Of a stretch of DNA of 57,152 bases, positions 35,220 to 43,463 are shown piece after piece. Source of the DNA: Bacteroidota bacterium (GTDB taxonomy: Bacteria; Bacteroidota; Bacteroidia; Chitinophagales; Chitinophagaceae); contig VBAT01000027.1 in the NCBI GenBank assembly GCA_005884665.1, forward strand, positions 2,291 through 59,442, given 5' to 3'. How positions within the stretch are numbered: position 1 is the first letter of the stretch; each line of letters begins with the position of its first letter. The translations under genes were made by a program, and so were the position numbers. The notes under the pieces are model-generated. The model did not search any database. It had not been told where the DNA came from and saw only the letters and a program-made list of their open reading frames with translations.

Positions 35220-35561
35220 TTATGAAATGAGTCGATAGACGAGTATTAGGATAGCCAACCCAAGAAGAAGGGAGTATATCAATTTATTATACCGGGCCAA
35301 CCAGCTGGGTAAGAAAATATCAAAATTATCTTTTTCCGAATTTGAGAATTTCCTGGCAACAAGAGTGAGTGGGCATATATTCTCAAAGATCAATAAGGTA
35401 AGTCCTTCAATCGCAAACAAGGCTATACAAATCCAAACCCATATATCAATCTTGTCGGTGATAACCGCGTAAAACAAATAAAACAGGATCCCGTTAAAGA
35501 AGATCCATACAAGTGTATGAACAGTTTTTATCAGCAGGAGTTTGAGTGATTTATTTTCCAT
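35220..35561 (-). CDS. Hypothetical membrane protein with ICPLT motif
   Basis: The 113 residues have three hydrophobic segments (about 10-30, 38-58 and 93-112). The phrase NICPLTLVARKF followed by DIFLPSWLARYN recalls the CPLT motif of DUF2784 proteins, but this is a weak resemblance. It lies six bases before the PfkB gene and 25 after the next membrane protein, in the same run. Confidence 0.7.
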   Translation of the reverse strand: MENKSLKLLLIKTVHTLVWIFFNGILFYLFYAVITDKIDIWVWICIALFAIEGLTLLIFENICPLTLVARKFSNSEKDNFDIFLPSWLARYNKLIYSLLLGLAILILVYRLIS

Positions 35562-35586
35562 GTTTTATTCAGGTTTTTTCATTTAT

Positions 35587-36075
35587 TCATGCCATGGAGT
35601 GTTTATTCTGCCAGATAAAGAAGGCCGGCCGTTTTTTTAAGAGGATAAAGCAGGCAATCGCCATGATACCTGTTGCCGGAAAGCCTGCGCCGACACCAAA
35701 CGGTAAAATGGCAACCAGAAAGATAATCGCTCCAAGGCAGCCGATTGTATATATCCATCCCTTGGACAACATGGATACCGCTATCAATGCCTGGCTCGTC
35801 GCTACGAATCCAATCACAAGGGAAATGTGTTTTGCAAACCAGCCATTGATAAAGGAAGCATACCATCTGCTCCATGTTAAGTCCGCATATTCCAGGTAAG
35901 CTTCCGGATTTTGCAATGTTGTTTTCCAGTTTGTCCAACTGGCCCAGGCAAAAAGCAGGAAGAAGGAGAGCCGGGCGATCCGGGGCAATTTTATGGCTGC
36001 GACTAATTGAAGAATAGCAATGATATTAGAAAAGATCAGTAGGGTTATATATAGTTCGTTGTCTAAACCTTTCAT
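35587..36075 (-). CDS. Hypothetical four-pass membrane protein
   Basis: The 162 residues contain four or five hydrophobic segments (about 8-25, 30-45, 75-100, 105-125 and 130-150) with a soluble loop NPEAYLEYADLTWSRWY. I do not recognise a family with certainty. It lies in the UspA-to-PfkB run on the minus strand. Confidence 0.7.
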   Translation of the reverse strand: MKGLDNELYITLLIFSNIIAILQLVAAIKLPRIARLSFFLLFAWASWTNWKTTLQNPEAYLEYADLTWSRWYASFINGWFAKHISLVIGFVATSQALIAVSMLSKGWIYTIGCLGAIIFLVAILPFGVGAGFPATGIMAIACFILLKKRPAFFIWQNKHSMA

Positions 36076-36156
36076 AACACAGGTTTAAATTGTTTTTTTA
36101 TGTTCAAGGATTGTATTTGCCATCTTTTCATTCCTCTTTCGGGTTCATACCAGCAT

Positions 36157-36333
36157 TTAAAATTTAATACCTTTTTCTTTCATTTGCTTCGCAAATTTGC
36201 CTGATATTTTTCGGCAGCCACACTGTTTATGATGTTCGAGATGCCATTTTACTCTTTGTTCAAATGTTGGATTTTCTGGCATTGGGTGAGATAAATGCCA
36301 TTCTTTATTCAGTTTTTTGATTTTTTCTTTCAT
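36157..36333 (-). CDS. Small protein, 58 aa
   Basis: A 58-codon frame starting ATG at 36333. The product begins MKEKIKKLNKEWHLSHPMP and contains EQRVKWHLEHHKQCGCRKIS, rich in His and Cys, then KQMKEKGIKF. The His/Cys pattern (WHLEHHKQCGC) could bind a metal. It lies 16 bases after the UspA gene on the same strand and 81 before the next gene. Coding potential is judged from its composition and fit in the operon. Confidence 0.7.
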   Translation of the reverse strand: MKEKIKKLNKEWHLSHPMPENPTFEQRVKWHLEHHKQCGCRKISGKFAKQMKEKGIKF

Positions 36334-36349
36334 TTCAATATTTTCAATC

Positions 36350-37189
36350 TTAATAATGAGAAATAAAAATTGGCAATGTCATCGTTTTAATAATCCTGTC
36401 CGCATGGCTTTTTTTAAAGAACCGCGAAACAGAAGTCCGGCCATAGGCTCCCATAACCACCATACTTTTTTTTCTCTTAAACAAATAATCGAATAGCCTG
36501 TCGTCCGTATTTCCTTCCAGCACCTGGAACCCGATAGCTGAATAACGATTTTGTAACCACTCGCCTATGTTATGTTTGTCTTCTTCGTTCCACTCGCCTT
36601 TTTCATTTATCTGCAACAGTATGGCCCGTTTGTCCTCCAGTTCAGGAAGCAGGTAAGCAAACTGTTTTATTGCAAACGCTGCCGACTTGCTCCCATCGTA
36701 GGCAAAGATTATTTCGTCCAGGCCCTCAAAGTCTTCCGGTGCAATGATCACAGGACATTCTGCATCTTTCAAAACATCCTTAACGAACTCTGTCGGGCTA
36801 CCCTCGAAAGTTTTATTGAAGGAGGTGGCTGCGTCCACTACGATAATATCCGCATAACGACTCTCTGAAATAATTTCCTTTGTGGGTACTCCTGCATCAC
36901 GATGTACATTGGACTGTACGGACCGGGAGGTACAGGCCTCTTTGAATCGGGTAATATTGGCGTCAATCATTTTTTGTCTGCCAATATATTCCAGAGAGGT
37001 TTCATCCAGCTCCCAATCCAGGATTGGTGATCCATGGACGGTCTTAAGCACCGGCTTTTGTTCAGCAGGTAGATTTTCGAGAAATACACCCGTAATTTTT
37101 GAACGGGTCAGCCTGCCGAGATAACAGGCAAAATCCAGGGCCGGTATGCTAGGTTCGATACCATCGATAACTAATAAGATCTTGTCCAT
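36350..37189 (-). CDS. Universal stress protein, tandem UspA domains
   Basis: The 279 residues contain two Usp folds. The first starts DKILLVIDGIEPSIPALDFA and the second ends SMVVMGAYGRTSVSRFFKKS, a loop like that of the UspA at 29102-29944. It is the first gene of a minus-strand run that includes the PfkB-type kinase. Its promoter has an Fnr-type box at 37256-37267. Confidence 0.93.
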   Translation of the reverse strand: MDKILLVIDGIEPSIPALDFACYLGRLTRSKITGVFLENLPAEQKPVLKTVHGSPILDWELDETSLEYIGRQKMIDANITRFKEACTSRSVQSNVHRDAGVPTKEIISESRYADIIVVDAATSFNKTFEGSPTEFVKDVLKDAECPVIIAPEDFEGLDEIIFAYDGSKSAAFAIKQFAYLLPELEDKRAILLQINEKGEWNEEDKHNIGEWLQNRYSAIGFQVLEGNTDDRLFDYLFKRKKSMVVMGAYGRTSVSRFFKKSHADRIIKTMTLPIFISHY

Positions 37190-37202
37190 AAAATTGTTTT
37201 GT

Positions 37203-37267
37203 CAAACTTATTTCATTAACACCCGGATTTCAATGATCGGGGTTATAGGGTTTTATGATTGAAATCA
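37203..37267 (-). promoter_or_regulatory. Class I Fnr/Crp-type promoter of the UspA-PfkB run
   Basis: TGATTTCAATCA (37256-37267, minus strand) is followed after exactly 45 bases by TAAGTTTG (37203-37210), a perfect TAnnTTTG. A one-mismatch box, TAACCCCGATCA on the minus strand, lies at 37234-37245, 22 bases closer to the gene. Confidence 0.85.
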
Positions 37268-37340
37268 GGGGGCAACCAGGCATTAAAAACGAATCGTACA
37301 GGGAATCTGCGCTATCGTTGGAACAGGCATTTATAAAAAA

Positions 37341-37988
37341 TTAGAATGGCTTTAGCCGCGATACATCCTGCTTTTTCAGGATCTTTTCTTTGAGCAAAAT
37401 CTTAAAGAGGTCTTCTTCAAAAGAAAGAGCACTTTGATTTGTTATTGATGTGAACGGACGCGATTGAATAGAGCATTCAATTTCAAGCGTATTCAGGTTG
37501 AATAATATGGCTTCCCAGAAATAACTTCCATATTGACCGCGATTTTCCGCCGATAAATCCGCCTGGATATTCTTATAATTCCAGATTCGGTCATAATAGT
37601 AGTTATCAGGATATTTATGCGATTTGTGGGTTTTGAATTGCTTTTCTTTATTGTTGTCGACGATCGTGACTACGATCACTGCATCAATACCCTGGCTGCA
37701 AAGTTTAAGGTATGTTTTCTCCTGTCCAAGGTTAGAAAGACCACCTGCGCCGAATTCTTCCAGGGCTGATACCGAGGTATACCCCATATTTACCAGGTCC
37801 ATCGCAATATTTTTTTCAATGCTTCTGCGTAATGTATCGTTGTCGTCCCTGATGACGGCCACAGCCATAATTTTACTATGACTAACCGGGGAATGATACC
37901 TGCTCGAACTAATAAGTATATGTGTCGAAGAACATCCAACTGCGATCAACGCGGTGAAAACGATCATTAATTTTTTAAGCTTTTTCAT
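37341..37988 (-). CDS. Putative lipoprotein, paralogue of the one at 21761-22423
   Basis: A 215-residue protein with lipobox IAVGC (Cys19). The body parallels the other lipoprotein: SKIMAVAVIRDDNDTLRRSIE, LVNMGYTSVSALEEFG, GIDAVIVVTIVDNNKEKQF, and a late SYFWEAILFNLNTLEIE that matches SYFWETNLYSFDKMQ there (quoted in parts). Function unknown. No -7 element in register with the box at 38103-38114 was found for this direction. Confidence 0.75.
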   Translation of the reverse strand: MKKLKKLMIVFTALIAVGCSSTHILISSSRYHSPVSHSKIMAVAVIRDDNDTLRRSIEKNIAMDLVNMGYTSVSALEEFGAGGLSNLGQEKTYLKLCSQGIDAVIVVTIVDNNKEKQFKTHKSHKYPDNYYYDRIWNYKNIQADLSAENRGQYGSYFWEAILFNLNTLEIECSIQSRPFTSITNQSALSFEEDLFKILLKEKILKKQDVSRLKPF

Positions 37989-38102
37989 ATTACACAGGCA
38001 TTTATAGCAAGACTATAATCAGTTAGTTAAAATTGGAGATTCACTAGCTTAGAAAAGATGATAAATGCCAACGGGAAGGGTGACCTCGGGGCGTAAAACG
38101 GC

Positions 38103-38167
38103 TGATAAGGGTCATGTGTTCTGGTAATCGCGGTCATCGTTATCGGCTCGGACCAGGGATAGATTTG
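38103..38167 (+). promoter_or_regulatory. Class I Fnr/Crp-type promoter of the 133-aa gene
   Basis: TGATAAGGGTCA (38103-38114) is followed after exactly 45 bases by TAGATTTG (38160-38167), a perfect TAnnTTTG. A one-mismatch box TAATCGCGGTCA lies at 38125-38136, 22 bases closer to the gene. Confidence 0.85.
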
Positions 38168-38190
38168 TTTATAATTTGTAATCTGAAAAA

Positions 38191-38592
38191 ATGAAACTTG
38201 AAATATCAAATATGAGGACGGTCCAGGAAGTGCAGTGCGACTTCAACAGTCAGTACCCTTTTTTGAAACTTGAATTCTACAAGGTTTCACCTCAAAAACC
38301 GGGTTTAAGGGAGCAATTGTCAAACTCGTTGTCGCTAAAATACGCTGGCTTGAAGATCGCAGGATATATTGATATTAGCAACGACATGTCAGTGGGTGAA
38401 CTGGAGAAGATTTTTCAGGAACAATTTGGAATTATGGCCCAGGTTTCACGTAAATCAGCGGGGGTATGGCTTGAAACGACCATGACTGATAAATGGAGCC
38501 TGCAAAAGCAAAACGAATATGGCAAAGAGATCGTAAAGCAAACTATTGTAAATATTGGCAATTATGACCGGAGCCTCGATGACAACGGGTAA
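38191..38592 (+). CDS. Conserved-looking hypothetical protein, 133 aa
   Basis: A soluble 133-residue protein (FNSQYPFLKLEFYKV, GELEKIFQEQFGIMAQVSRK, WSLQKQNEYGKEI) without signal peptide or cysteines. I do not know its role. It is convergent with the REC-Crp regulator gene, and its own promoter has an Fnr-type box, so it belongs to the same regulon. Confidence 0.75.
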   Translation: MKLEISNMRTVQEVQCDFNSQYPFLKLEFYKVSPQKPGLREQLSNSLSLKYAGLKIAGYIDISNDMSVGELEKIFQEQFGIMAQVSRKSAGVWLETTMTDKWSLQKQNEYGKEIVKQTIVNIGNYDRSLDDNG

Positions 38593-38603
38593 TTTTTTCT
38601 ATA

Positions 38604-39662
38604 TCAATACAGCAGATTTTTCAGCTTTTCAGGATCACTAACCCTGATCTTCCCTTCTTTTATTTCCACTAACTTTTCAGCTTTGAAATCACTCAGTGTG
38701 CGGATCAGCGATTCGGTGGCTGTGCCGACATAGTGCGCAATATCTTCTCTTGATATTTCAATCGGCCTATTACTTCCGGGTTCGTTATATTTTCCATTAA
38801 GGTCTACCAGGGCTTTCGCTACTCTTTTTCGAAGAGAGCTATATGCCAGGTTAAGTAGTCTTTCTTCTTTTTCCTTTACATTTTGAGTAATGATGTGGAT
38901 AAACTTTGCCGCTACATTCATGTCGCCATAGATCATTTGTAGAAAATCCTCTTTTGGTATCTGCATGATCTCGGCATCTTCAAGTATGACAGCGCTGTCA
39001 TCATAATTTTTGTCCTCGATCAATGCCGGGTATCCCATGAAATCACCATCGCTAAAGACATCAGTTATATAATCTTTCCCGTCTTCATGCGTTTTAAAAC
39101 CCTTGACTTTCCCTTTTACCAGGTAATAAAGATACCTTGGCCGTTTACCTTCCTGGTAAAGTGGTTGCTTTTTGCTGTATGATTCAATGGAATATTGTTC
39201 AGACAATTTGCTGATCATCCCTGCATCTTTCGCATCTTTAAGGAACTGGTGTATACCATTTTCAGATAATGGGTAATTCTGTTTGACTACCTCTGCCTTC
39301 TTCAGCCTGATTTCAATAGCATTCAGCAATTCAATGTCTTCAAAAGGCTTGGTCACATAGTCATCCGCACCCATTTCCATACCTTTTCTAAAATCACTTC
39401 TTTCGGTTTTTGCGGTTAGAAATATAAAAGGAATGTTTTGAGCTTCGGGATTTTTCCGAAGGAGGTGAAGCACACCATATCCATCCAGCTCAGGCATCAT
39501 GATATCACAGACAATTACATCTGGTTTTTCTTTCAATGCAGCCTCTACGCCTTTCTTTCCATTTTCGGCCGTAAATGTTTTATAGCCCGCGAGTTCGAGT
39601 ATTTCTGCAATATTTTCGCGGATGTCTTTGTTGTCATCAATAACCAAAACAGATTTAATCAT
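38604..39662 (-). CDS. Response regulator fused to Crp/Fnr-type transcription factor
   Basis: The 352 residues have three parts: a receiver domain (1-125, phospho-acceptor D53 in CDIMMPELD, K105), a cyclic-nucleotide-binding-like domain (about 150-255, EGKRPRYLYYLVKGKVK) and a Crp-type helix-turn-helix (about 270-350). The recognition helix GTATESLIRTLSDF keeps E317 and R321, which align with Fnr E209 and R213, the residues contacting the TGA half-site. It overlaps the kinase gene by four bases. It is the best candidate to bind the TGAY-N4-RTCA boxes around it. No [4Fe-4S] cysteine cluster of Fnr is present. Confidence 0.93.
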   Translation of the reverse strand: MIKSVLVIDDNKDIRENIAEILELAGYKTFTAENGKKGVEAALKEKPDVIVCDIMMPELDGYGVLHLLRKNPEAQNIPFIFLTAKTERSDFRKGMEMGADDYVTKPFEDIELLNAIEIRLKKAEVVKQNYPLSENGIHQFLKDAKDAGMISKLSEQYSIESYSKKQPLYQEGKRPRYLYYLVKGKVKGFKTHEDGKDYITDVFSDGDFMGYPALIEDKNYDDSAVILEDAEIMQIPKEDFLQMIYGDMNVAAKFIHIITQNVKEKEERLLNLAYSSLRKRVAKALVDLNGKYNEPGSNRPIEISREDIAHYVGTATESLIRTLSDFKAEKLVEIKEGKIRVSDPEKLKNLLY

Positions 39663-40897
39663 ATTTGTTGTTTTACAGGAATAGTAATTGTAATTGTGGT
39701 GCCGCTCCCAAGTTCGCTTTTAATTTCAACCTGTCCATCCATCAATTCAACGAAACGTTTTACGATATGCAGCCCAAGCCCGGTACCTTGTATATTGAGA
39801 GCATTGGCGCCCCGGTAAAAACTTGAAAACATATGTTCCAGGTCTTCCTGGGGAATACCTATGCCGTTATCGCTAACTCTGATCTGACCACGGGATTCAT
39901 TTATATCGGCAGAAATATTTATGCTTCCATCTTCACCCGAAAACTTAATGGCATTTGTAATAAGATTAATCAATATATTTTTAAGCAGCTTTTTATCCGA
40001 AAATACCTCTTTGTTGCCTTTATAATGAAATTGAATTTCCTGGTCCTTTTTCAAAAGCCCTTTGATTTCGTCGATTAGTTCGGTTATAAATTCTTCCAGG
40101 TCAAATTCGGAAGAATGGCTCAGTACCTTTCCTTCATCCAGTTTTCCAAGAGAAAGAAAATCCTCCAGTATGTCATTAAGATGCTTGACCGACGACTTTA
40201 TTTTTTCAAGGTGACGGACGCGTTTATCTTGTTCCTCGGTCGTGGTGTATTTCATGGCGAGGGAGGCAGAGGATAAAACGGTGCTTAATGGCGTTCTGAA
40301 CTCATGAGAGGCCATTGAAACGAACCGGCTCTTTATTTCATTTAACTGTTTTTCTTTTTCCAGCGCGTCACTTAGTTCTTTTTGTGATTCTTCGAGCCTT
40401 TGTAGCGCTTCGCGCAAAATCAATGTTCTTTCTTCTACCTTGCCTTCAAGTTCCGTATTAAGTGTTTTTAATTCGTTTGTGATCCTTTCAAGCTCTTTTT
40501 GCTGACGGATCATATTTTGCTCAATTTGTTTTCTATGGGTAATATCTACAATAAAAGCAATAACAAACAAGTCATTGTCCCTGTGATAATGGCTCAGGCT
40601 TACTTCTACAGCAAGGTTTGTCCCATCTTTCCTTCTTCCGTAAAGATCCCGGCCCTGGCCCATTACCCTATTGGAAGGTTTTTTATAAAACCCCTCACGA
40701 TGATGGTGATGCTTTGGTTTTAAGTTATCAGGAATGAGAATTTCAATGGGTTTCCCGGTGATTTCTTCAGCGGTGTACTGGAACATTCTTTGTGCAGCCG
40801 GATTGATCAGGATAATATTTCCCCGGCCATCTGTGAGAATAATCCCTTCGGTGGCATTTTCAAATAGAGAGGTCAGGTGGGCGATATGAGTGTTCAT
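39659..40897 (-). CDS. PAS sensor histidine kinase with FixL-like PAS domain
   Basis: The 412 residues have a PAS domain (about 5-125), a coiled coil (130-185), an HisKA box SMASHEFRTPLS (H198) and an ATPase domain with GIGIPQEDLEHMF and GTGLGLHIVKRF. The PAS part reads LIPDNLKPKH...NRVMGQGRDLYGRRKDG: H63, R77 and R83 have the same spacing as H200, R214 and R220 of Bradyrhizobium FixL, where H200 binds heme and R220 senses oxygen. There is no membrane segment, so it is cytosolic. It is coupled to the REC-Crp regulator. Heme binding is inference. Confidence 0.92.
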   Translation of the reverse strand: MNTHIAHLTSLFENATEGIILTDGRGNIILINPAAQRMFQYTAEEITGKPIEILIPDNLKPKHHHHREGFYKKPSNRVMGQGRDLYGRRKDGTNLAVEVSLSHYHRDNDLFVIAFIVDITHRKQIEQNMIRQQKELERITNELKTLNTELEGKVEERTLILREALQRLEESQKELSDALEKEKQLNEIKSRFVSMASHEFRTPLSTVLSSASLAMKYTTTEEQDKRVRHLEKIKSSVKHLNDILEDFLSLGKLDEGKVLSHSSEFDLEEFITELIDEIKGLLKKDQEIQFHYKGNKEVFSDKKLLKNILINLITNAIKFSGEDGSINISADINESRGQIRVSDNGIGIPQEDLEHMFSSFYRGANALNIQGTGLGLHIVKRFVELMDGQVEIKSELGSGTTITITIPVKQQI

Positions 40898-41074
40898 GGC
40901 GAGGCGTGAGCAATTAAAATAACAAAAAAATTATAAGGCGCCTAAAAGCGCAGGGCCTGCAAAAATATTCCATGCCGCTAAGTTCCGGGCACGACAGGAG
41001 CTACGAGTTTTATTCGAGTGGAAGTTACCTCTTATTTTCCTTGTCACATCAAAAGGACCACGTGAAAAATATTT

Positions 41075-42265
41075 TTACCGGAATTTCAAATTCAGTGAAA
41101 GAATATCTGAGTTCATTCCCGTTGTTTTTTGGTAATGACCATATCGCACTTCAAGGGAATTCAGACGTTGAATTTTTAAAATTCCCTCCGGGGGTGCTAT
41201 TCTAAAGCCGGCTCCAAAGAAATTACTATTGAACCGGGAGAGATCATAATTGCTGGTGTAATAAGTATCGGTAGCGGAATGTAGGCCATAAGGAGCAAAA
41301 TAGCGGGTGGCGCCCTGCTGGTAAAACCTGTAAAACGGCGTAACGGAAAAGAATGGAGTGAGTTTCACGACCGTTTCGACCTGTATCGTATTGGAATTAA
41401 CACCCCAGTCATCATGGTAATTTCGGTACCATGTTCTCACGATGAATCTGTCGCCGATAAAATAGTTAGCGCGAAAACCTAATGGGATCTTTAAACGGGT
41501 GGAGGGAAGGTTCTCGACGTGAACCGAGTTATCGGTAAAATATACCCGGTGAAAAGGCAGGCCGAGATAACCCTGCTGGTAAACCAGCTCACCCTCCAGG
41601 CTTATTTGTAACTGCCTGTTGATGATCTGCGACCAGCCCAAACTTCCACTGAAGGAATTGCGGCCAGTTGTAGCATAATCATCTTCATGTTGATTTGTTC
41701 TCAGTTCAACCGGGTAGATCAGGCTTACCTGGTCAAAATATGCCTGGGCTTTCGCACTGAATTCGCCGCTCCTGTTCCCTGTTTTTTTCGCAAAATTGAT
41801 ATTTGCACCAAACGATTTGTAATCAAACTCTGATGAAAAAGAAACGGCCGATCCAATGGCTGTTCCTTTGCTTTCATTTTCCATCGTCCATGACAACGAA
41901 GGATAAAATCGAGTATCTGCATGGGAAGCAGAAGAAAGGGTCGAGGGGTCAATTTTATCAGAGGAAGCAGAGGTATAATGATCAATCCCGATCTCAGCAG
42001 TAAAACTATGTTTTCTCAGCCGCCGATCATACATGTTTAATTTTAGATCGATGGAATTTGAGAAGTCGGTGAGTTTTTCCGAACCGATACCCCCGGTCAC
42101 GGCCGAATTATTGCCATCCTGCCGGTAATAACTTGAAACAAGGTTGGCTTCTTCAAAAGTGAGCTTCCGTGGTTTATAGGCTGAATCTGTTTTTGGACCA
42201 CCCTGGGAAAACGCAGCCAGCATGGTCAAATACATCCCGATCACAGAAAGAAATAGCTTCTTCAT
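41075..42265 (-). CDS. DUF3570 outer-membrane beta-barrel protein
   Basis: A 396-residue protein with signal peptide (1-20, cleavage near AAFSQG). The mature start LTFEEANLVSSYYRQDGNNSAVTGGIGSEKL (quoted in part: SYYRQDGNNSAVTGG) is typical of DUF3570, and the rest has alternating strands with aromatic girdles ending in LNLKFR, as in outer-membrane barrels. It is the last gene of a thioredoxin-ApbE-DUF4266-DUF3570 operon. Confidence 0.93.
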   Translation of the reverse strand: MKKLFLSVIGMYLTMLAAFSQGGPKTDSAYKPRKLTFEEANLVSSYYRQDGNNSAVTGGIGSEKLTDFSNSIDLKLNMYDRRLRKHSFTAEIGIDHYTSASSDKIDPSTLSSASHADTRFYPSLSWTMENESKGTAIGSAVSFSSEFDYKSFGANINFAKKTGNRSGEFSAKAQAYFDQVSLIYPVELRTNQHEDDYATTGRNSFSGSLGWSQIINRQLQISLEGELVYQQGYLGLPFHRVYFTDNSVHVENLPSTRLKIPLGFRANYFIGDRFIVRTWYRNYHDDWGVNSNTIQVETVVKLTPFFSVTPFYRFYQQGATRYFAPYGLHSATDTYYTSNYDLSRFNSNFFGAGFRIAPPEGILKIQRLNSLEVRYGHYQKTTGMNSDILSLNLKFR

Positions 42266-42284
42266 AGTTCAATGGGAATTGTTG

Positions 42285-42524
42285 TTAATTACACCCACAA
42301 CCTCCGCCGGTCTTGCCGCCATTAGCGCCAGAGGCTCCTTCACGATACGACTGAAAATTGAGTTCTGTTTTTTCTATTTTGCGGCTGGAAAGCTGCATTT
42401 CCGCATCATTTAATTTATTCTTTTGATATTCCTTCACGGTGGTGCAAGAGATGATGAAAAATGCAATAATCGTACAGGCCAACATTGAAGGCCGGAAGTG
42501 GATCTGCAACTGCGGATTTTTCAT
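42285..42524 (-). CDS. DUF4266 lipoprotein
   Basis: A 79-residue lipoprotein: hydrophobic start with lipobox IISC (Cys27), middle VKEYQKNKLNDAEMQL, and a Gly/Cys-rich tail ending GGCGCN. This is the DUF4266 pattern. It sits between ApbE and DUF3570 with a four-base overlap to the ApbE gene. The C-terminal Cys pair might bind a cofactor or metal. Confidence 0.88.
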   Translation of the reverse strand: MKNPQLQIHFRPSMLACTIIAFFIISCTTVKEYQKNKLNDAEMQLSSRKIEKTELNFQSYREGASGANGGKTGGGCGCN

Positions 42525-43450
42525 TTCAGGTGAATATTCTTGGATGTATAAATATTATCATTATCATCAATAATTATGCCTTCGAGACCTTTTACCTGGT
42601 TGATCAGGTCGAGGCCAACTTTCACCCCCATGATCATTACCGGCGTGGCCATCGCATCCGCGATCTCCGCGTTGGGACAAATTATCGTAACACTTTTAAT
42701 GCCCTTTATCGGTAGCCCGGTTTTTGGGTCGATGGTATGGGAATACTTTTTTCCATCGATCAGTACAAATTTTTCATAATTGCCTGAGGTAGCCACCGCC
42801 GTGTCTGTAATTTCCAAATAAGAGAAAGCCTGCCTGGCTGAATCGGGGTTGGCGATCCCTATGGTCCAGGGTTTTCCACCCGGCTGGTAACCCCATACGG
42901 CTAAATCGCCCGCTGCATTTACAATTCCGCTTGTTACTCCTTTTTGTTTCAGCAATGCCTTTGCCATTTCTGCTGCATATCCTTTTCCAATACCGCCAAA
43001 ACCAATTCTCATCCCTTTTTGTTTCAGGAAAACGGTAGAGTGATTTTCGTCTAACAGTATGTTTTTATAATTGATCAGCCGCACCAGTCGTTTTGCTGTT
43101 TGCTGATCGGGAAGGCGGGTCATTGTTTTATCAAAATTCCACAACGATTTGTCGATCGATCCATAGCTGATATCAAATGCGCCCTGGGTAAGCTCCGATA
43201 TTTTTTTAGATCGATTGATGAGATCAAAAATTTCTTTATCAACCTTTACCGGTTTAATACCAGCATTTCGATTGATATGATTCGTTTGACTTGATTCGTC
43301 AAAAGTGGTAAGTAGCCTCTCAATTCGGCGGATCTCTTCGATAGCCGCCGTGATACACCTGTTGGCCCAGGATTCATTATCGGACACCACGCTTATCTCA
43401 AAACGATTGCCCATCAGTTTAGAGACCTGCTTATAAACCGAAGAAGTCAT
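42521..43450 (-). CDS. apbE: FAD:protein FMN transferase (ApbE)
   Basis: ApbE attaches FMN to Thr/Ser in target proteins. The 309-residue protein has LMGNRFEISVV near the start, FGGIGKGYAAEMAKALL and GKKYSHTIDPKTGLPI, with a late IADAMATPVMIMG carrying the metal-binding Asp (quoted in parts). No signal peptide is visible from either possible start (43450 or 43483), although ApbE usually works outside the cytoplasm. ATG 43450 avoids overlap with the thioredoxin gene. No obvious flavinylation target is encoded beside it. Confidence 0.93.
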   Translation of the reverse strand: MTSSVYKQVSKLMGNRFEISVVSDNESWANRCITAAIEEIRRIERLLTTFDESSQTNHINRNAGIKPVKVDKEIFDLINRSKKISELTQGAFDISYGSIDKSLWNFDKTMTRLPDQQTAKRLVRLINYKNILLDENHSTVFLKQKGMRIGFGGIGKGYAAEMAKALLKQKGVTSGIVNAAGDLAVWGYQPGGKPWTIGIANPDSARQAFSYLEITDTAVATSGNYEKFVLIDGKKYSHTIDPKTGLPIKGIKSVTIICPNAEIADAMATPVMIMGVKVGLDLINQVKGLEGIIIDDNDNIYTSKNIHLK

Positions 43451-43463
43451 AAGGAGAGTCGTA

